Source: Chlamydiota bacterium (GTDB lineage Bacteria > Chlamydiota > Chlamydiia > Chlamydiales > JAAKFR01). From it: DNA of 64,000 nt. A program made the translations under genes and the position numbers. Each line of letters begins with the position of its first letter. Position 1 is the first letter of the stretch. Below the pieces are notes generated by a model. It was not told where the DNA came from. It did not search any database and saw nothing but the letters and a program-made list of their open reading frames with translations. Of this stretch, positions 60,321 through 64,000 are shown one piece after another. The DNA lies in assembly GCA_021772465.1 (NCBI GenBank), contig JAJFLX010000017.1, forward strand, positions 198,531-262,530, written 5' to 3'.

Positions 60321-63300
60321 ATGTGGAAGAGGGGCATTGGGATCATCTATCTAGGGCTGCTCATCTGTGGAGCTCTGTTTTCTGAGCCGCTTGTCCTTCA
60401 TCTCTTTAAGCATCAGTCGACCCGCTTTCTTAAAAAGAATCTCGGAATGGAGTTAGTCAGCGATGCATGGCTTTTGCAACAGGGAAAAATTACCATCTCC
60501 CATGGAGAGCTTCTTAAGAGAGGGGCTTTCGAGGCGAGTTTTTCTAAGCTCTATTTTACCCCCTCTTTTTTGTGGAAGAGGCGGAAATTGGGGGGAGAGC
60601 TCCTTCTTAAGGAGGTAGAGGTGAGCTATCAGAAAAGCGCCTCGACACCTACGTGGAAGGTGCCTGGATGGCTTGAGCTGCAGACGCATATTCAAGGGGG
60701 AACTCTCTCACTTGATGGGACACTTTTTGGAATCGAAGTAGACCACCTGATTTCTGCGGGAGAGATAGAGGGAGTTGTAGCTCTAAGTGCTCCTCTAGGC
60801 GATCCCCCTCTTCTCACTTATTTTCATCAAAATAGGGAGCAAAATGTAGATCTTAAAACGGAGTTGCATGCCCATCGCGTCGATGCGATCTACTCGCTTT
60901 TGACCTATTTTTTTGGTAAAGATCTCCCCGACCTCATGCGAGGATGGGAGCCGAAAACTGGACGGCTAAAAGGCAGTCTCGCCATTACCCTTAAAGGAAA
61001 TAGCCTTGGTATGGCTAGAGGAAAGCTCGAAATTTCCTCAGTGGAGGCAAAAAACTTAGATCTAGAAATCCAAGGGGAGCTAGACCGCCTTTTTGCTGAG
61101 TTCGACATCAATCTTGAGTCAGTTGAAACGATGGAGGGACTCTTTTCGATAGAAGGAGGACGGCTCTCTTTTGAGGAGGGAGTTTGGGATCTCACCGACT
61201 TAAACACCCACATCTGCATCGAAGCGGGGAGAGTTCTTCACTCACGCTTTGAAGGCAGTTTGATGGGCATCAAAGGAGAGCTTTTTCTCGATTGGAGCTC
61301 ACCTGAACTTCTGATGGAGCTCGAATTGGCGGCCGATTCACACCAACTCGAGAGCTGGGTTCCTCGACGATTTCTCCAGGTTTTTCCGGATGATCACTTT
61401 GTGTTAAATGCAAGTCTAAGTCGTTTAGGTGAAGAGTTAGATCTGGTGGGCGAAGTCGAGGTGAACTTCAACGAGCGGCTCGAATTTGGGTGCCACTTTG
61501 ACCCCTTGCTTGTAAGTACAAAGGAGACTTTTTTAGGAAAAATACTCGAACAGTTTGGATGGGGTCACCAAAGATCGGGGTGGGTGCGAGGCGTATGCTT
61601 TCCGCTCGAGCAGTACCTCTCTCCAGCCTTTTTTCCAGGACTCACTTTGCAACTCGCTGGAGAGCTCTCTTTTGAGGGGACATTCGATAATGAGGAGCTC
61701 ACTCTTTACTATGCCTCCCCAAGTCTTCAACTCGAGAGCCCTCATTTTTTGCTAAAAGCCTCAAATATTGAAAAAGGAATCCATACGATTGACTTGAAAA
61801 CGCAAAAGCACTGGGGTGAACTCCCTCTAAAAGCGACAGAGTTTTTTCACAAACGTCACCAGTTTCATCTGACAGAGGGGAGTGGAATCGCTCACATAGA
61901 GGGTCAAAATATCTCAATAGAAGGCGTTACGATCTATTCCGATGCACTTTGCATGCAAGGCGCGGTTGAGCTTGAAGTGCAAGCATTTGATGATATTGAT
62001 CTCTCGCTTCATGCCAACTCCCTCGCAGGACCTCTCGAGGACGCAGTCGCATTTCTCTCACATTTTAAGCCGGCAATTTTCAGTGCGCTTCCCCTTCGAG
62101 GAGAACTTTTTTCAGAGGGGAGGGTGTTTGATTTTCACTACCACTTCTCTCCAAGGCCGAAACTCCTGTCGGGTGAGTTTTTTGCAGAGTTGCAAGCCGA
62201 GCTTCACACCCCTTTTTTTTCCATCCATATTGAGAGATCAGCTCTTGAGTACGATTGGGCAGCAAACACCCTCTCTTTTGCTGGCAGCACAGGGAGACTT
62301 GAAATGGGTGCAGGGCTGGGTTCTATTGCTTTTGAACTGCCGACGCTCGCTTTTTCAAACTTCTCTGAGCTCGAAGTAGCGCTTGCAATCGAGACTCCTT
62401 TTTTTGCAGCTCAGGGGTCTATGGAGAAAGGAGATTTCTCTCTCAAAGGAGAGGGGGTTGAAGTGTTTGCCACGCAAATTGGAAAGACCCTTCACATCGC
62501 AAATTGCGGGTATGGTCCCTACTGCGCTGGAGGAATGGTGAGTTGGGATGATCACTCCATCTCGATCGATTCTCTCGAACTTCGAGGTGAAAATCAGGGG
62601 GAAGTGACCATTGCAGGTCATTTTGATCGTTCAAAGCGAGAGTTTTTCGGTGAGATACAATCTGTGGATTGGCAATTGAGCCGCTTAGAATCGAAGTGGA
62701 AACCTCAAGGGCGAGTAAAGGGTCAAGGAGCTTTAAATTGGTCTAGATCTAAAGGTCTAGAAGCTACAATCGAGGCAGGGGTGGAGGCTCTCTCTTTAGC
62801 AGGGATTCAGTTTGGCACAAGTGAGCATTTGAGTGGGTCTTACACGCGCGAGGGGGGGCTAGTTATTGAGGGGTTGAAAGCAGCGACTCCCTCGGGGGAG
62901 CTGTATCAACTCGGAAGCTTCAATTACCACATAGGGAGCAAGAAAGTTTTCTTTCAGGGGCTCGATTTTTCCCTGCCAGCTGAAAAAATTCCCTGGGCAG
63001 CCGATCTTGCTTCTACCCTCTTTCCAGGCTTTGTTCACTCAGCTCTTCACGAACTGGCCCTCGAAGTGAAGCAGAAAGAGCCTCTCGAAGGGTGCCTCTC
63101 GATTGAAATGCATCCCGATAATTTGTGGATCTACCTTCGGCTCCGAGATGGTCGCTACTATCTTTGGGATCGCCCTCTTGATTTGAAAAACTTTTTGCTG
63201 GTCTATGACCCTCAACAGCTCGAGGTGCAAACAGAATGCAATATAAATGAGAGAGAGTGCCATATCCATCTTACTGCAGACGCCCTCTCCTTGAGAGAGG

Positions 63301-64000
63301 GAGCTCTTGAGCTCAGTAGTGGTGGGGAAAGGGTAAAGGCACTGTGGATGAGAGATCCTAGAGAGGGGTGGGGGGTGAAAGAGATCGAGGGAAATTTGTG
63401 CGGAATAGATATCGCCCTGAAACAAATGGGTTCCCATCCTGAGGATTGGATTGCACTTACAGGAGAAATAGCTGTAGATCCTACGCAAGCTCATAAGCTA
63501 CTCAGCGAGACCTTTTTAAATCTGGCTGAAAAATGGGAGATTGAAGGGCAGTTTCTTTTGCAAGGGGACTTTCGTTTCTCTCAAGCAAACCCGAAAGTGG
63601 TTGCGTTTGAAGGGGGCCTTTTTGCTGATTCTCCTAAGGTCCACGGGGTGAAATTTGAGAGTTTGAGCAGCTACTTGTGGTTTACACCAGACGAATTTCT
63701 TGTCAGCGATCTGACGCTTGCCGACTGGGCAGGCGACCTCCACATCGACCGAGTTGCAGCGCAGCTGAGTTCAAAAGGGTGGGAAGTTGAGCTCGATCAA
63801 CTCAAAGTCTCCGATTTTCGTCTCTCACGCCTCAAAAGTCCTTGGACTGACTGGAAGGGAAAAAGACGACCCTTCTACCAATCATTTTTTGTTAAAACCC
63901 TCCTCTTGGAGCGCCTTGTAGGGCGGGTAGGGGATTGGACGAGCTTTCAAGGCCAAGGCGTGCTCAATTTCACCAATCCCCCTAAAACAACCCTTCTTTC
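60321..64000 (+). CDS. Giant AsmA/TamB-like envelope protein, N-terminal part
   Basis: I read this frame codon by codon from ATG 60321 to the window edge without a stop: 1,226 complete codons, and the gene continues beyond. The N-terminus has a basic start and one hydrophobic span (GIGIIYLGLLICGALF), then a very long beta-rich region with repeated patterns such as GGTLSLDGTLFGIEV, GRLKGSLAITLKG and EIQGELDRL-like stretches. This is the look of AsmA/TamB/YhdP-type proteins, which span the periplasm as grooved beta-structures and carry lipids to the outer membrane. Family level is an inference from architecture. It is divergent from nqrB. Confidence 0.72.
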   Translation, partial: MWKRGIGIIYLGLLICGALFSEPLVLHLFKHQSTRFLKKNLGMELVSDAWLLQQGKITISHGELLKRGAFEASFSKLYFTPSFLWKRRKLGGELLLKEVEVSYQKSASTPTWKVPGWLELQTHIQGGTLSLDGTLFGIEVDHLISAGEIEGVVALSAPLGDPPLLTYFHQNREQNVDLKTELHAHRVDAIYSLLTYFFGKDLPDLMRGWEPKTGRLKGSLAITLKGNSLGMARGKLEISSVEAKNLDLEIQGELDRLFAEFDINLESVETMEGLFSIEGGRLSFEEGVWDLTDLNTHICIEAGRVLHSRFEGSLMGIKGELFLDWSSPELLMELELAADSHQLESWVPRRFLQVFPDDHFVLNASLSRLGEELDLVGEVEVNFNERLEFGCHFDPLLVSTKETFLGKILEQFGWGHQRSGWVRGVCFPLEQYLSPAFFPGLTLQLAGELSFEGTFDNEELTLYYASPSLQLESPHFLLKASNIEKGIHTIDLKTQKHWGELPLKATEFFHKRHQFHLTEGSGIAHIEGQNISIEGVTIYSDALCMQGAVELEVQAFDDIDLSLHANSLAGPLEDAVAFLSHFKPAIFSALPLRGELFSEGRVFDFHYHFSPRPKLLSGEFFAELQAELHTPFFSIHIERSALEYDWAANTLSFAGSTGRLEMGAGLGSIAFELPTLAFSNFSELEVALAIETPFFAAQGSMEKGDFSLKGEGVEVFATQIGKTLHIANCGYGPYCAGGMVSWDDHSISIDSLELRGENQGEVTIAGHFDRSKREFFGEIQSVDWQLSRLESKWKPQGRVKGQGALNWSRSKGLEATIEAGVEALSLAGIQFGTSEHLSGSYTREGGLVIEGLKAATPSGELYQLGSFNYHIGSKKVFFQGLDFSLPAEKIPWAADLASTLFPGFVHSALHELALEVKQKEPLEGCLSIEMHPDNLWIYLRLRDGRYYLWDRPLDLKNFLLVYDPQQLEVQTECNINERECHIHLTADALSLREGALELSSGGERVKALWMRDPREGWGVKEIEGNLCGIDIALKQMGSHPEDWIALTGEIAVDPTQAHKLLSETFLNLAEKWEIEGQFLLQGDFRFSQANPKVVAFEGGLFADSPKVHGVKFESLSSYLWFTPDEFLVSDLTLADWAGDLHIDRVAAQLSSKGWEVELDQLKVSDFRLSRLKSPWTDWKGKRRPFYQSFFVKTLLLERLVGRVGDWTSFQGQGVLNFTNPPKTTLL

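Noticed and set aside
1..64000. CRISPR arrays, rRNA genes, replication origin or riboswitches
   Set aside because: No regularly spaced repeats, rRNA-like stretches, DnaA-box clusters or recognisable riboswitch motifs were seen on reading the window.

Overview
The window comes from a member of the Chlamydiae, most likely an environmental (non-Chlamydiaceae) lineage. Three blocks keep the gene neighbourhoods I know from Chlamydia trachomatis: rplF to gapA (the CT514-CT505 region); ybhB, SET-domain protein, yycJ, ftsK (CT736-CT739); and pgm, CT296-like, rnc, radA, hemC, sodA, accD, dut, two ptsN-type genes, mnmA, clpC, lplA, gcsH, nqrE-D-C-B (CT299-CT278), here broken up and partly inverted. Shikimate genes are also clustered as in chlamydiae (aroDE fusion, aroB, aroA, aroK, aroC). 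Between the blocks lie genes Chlamydiaceae usually lack, which is typical of the larger amoeba-associated chlamydiae. The species cannot be named from sequence alone.

Layout. 1-6285: ribosomal protein/secY/rpoA operon ending in gapA, without rpmD, rpmJ, adk or map. 6288-7329: two tightly linked genes of unknown function. 7352-7434: tRNA-Leu(UAA), followed to about 17650 by an accessory stretch (effector-binding protein, 14-TM MFS pump, flavin-type oxidase, SDR, IS3-type transposase remnant, NmrA-like reductase, P-loop kinase, racemase, exported methyltransferase, DsbB with two small membrane proteins, GNAT). 17691-23512: corA and shikimate genes. 23517-31949: second accessory stretch with a serine beta-lactamase-like hydrolase, acyl-CoA-dehydrogenase-like protein, a second exported methyltransferase, a TauD-type dioxygenase, a GNAT-like protein, a BtaA-like (DUF3419) transferase, an outer-membrane barrel protein and a secreted protein with a ubiquitin/Skp1-like start. 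32064-37653: AGCS amino-acid symporter, ybhB, SET methyltransferase, yycJ, ftsK, tRNA-His. 37696-55491: the CT299-CT282-like block. 55644-56306: an inserted ankyrin-repeat gene. 56422-60247: nqrB-C-D-E. 60321 to the window end: the first 1,226 codons of a giant AsmA/TamB-like protein, open to the edge.

The core genes serve translation and secretion, glycolysis, aromatic amino-acid/folate precursor synthesis, haem synthesis, fatty-acid synthesis, nucleotide pool cleaning, Na+-pumping respiration and proteolysis. The two accessory stretches hold the least explained biology.

Two patterns cross the window. First, many genes that are not translationally coupled (MFS pump, ybhB, ftsK, rnc, accD, dut, mnmA, lplA, the AsmA-like gene) have a sigma70-type -10 hexamer only 6-9 nt before the start codon and no clear Shine-Dalgarno, predicting leaderless mRNAs. 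Second, many convergent genes overlap at their 3' ends. No CRISPR array, rRNA, riboswitch or replication origin was seen, and no gene-free stretch exceeds 300 bases.
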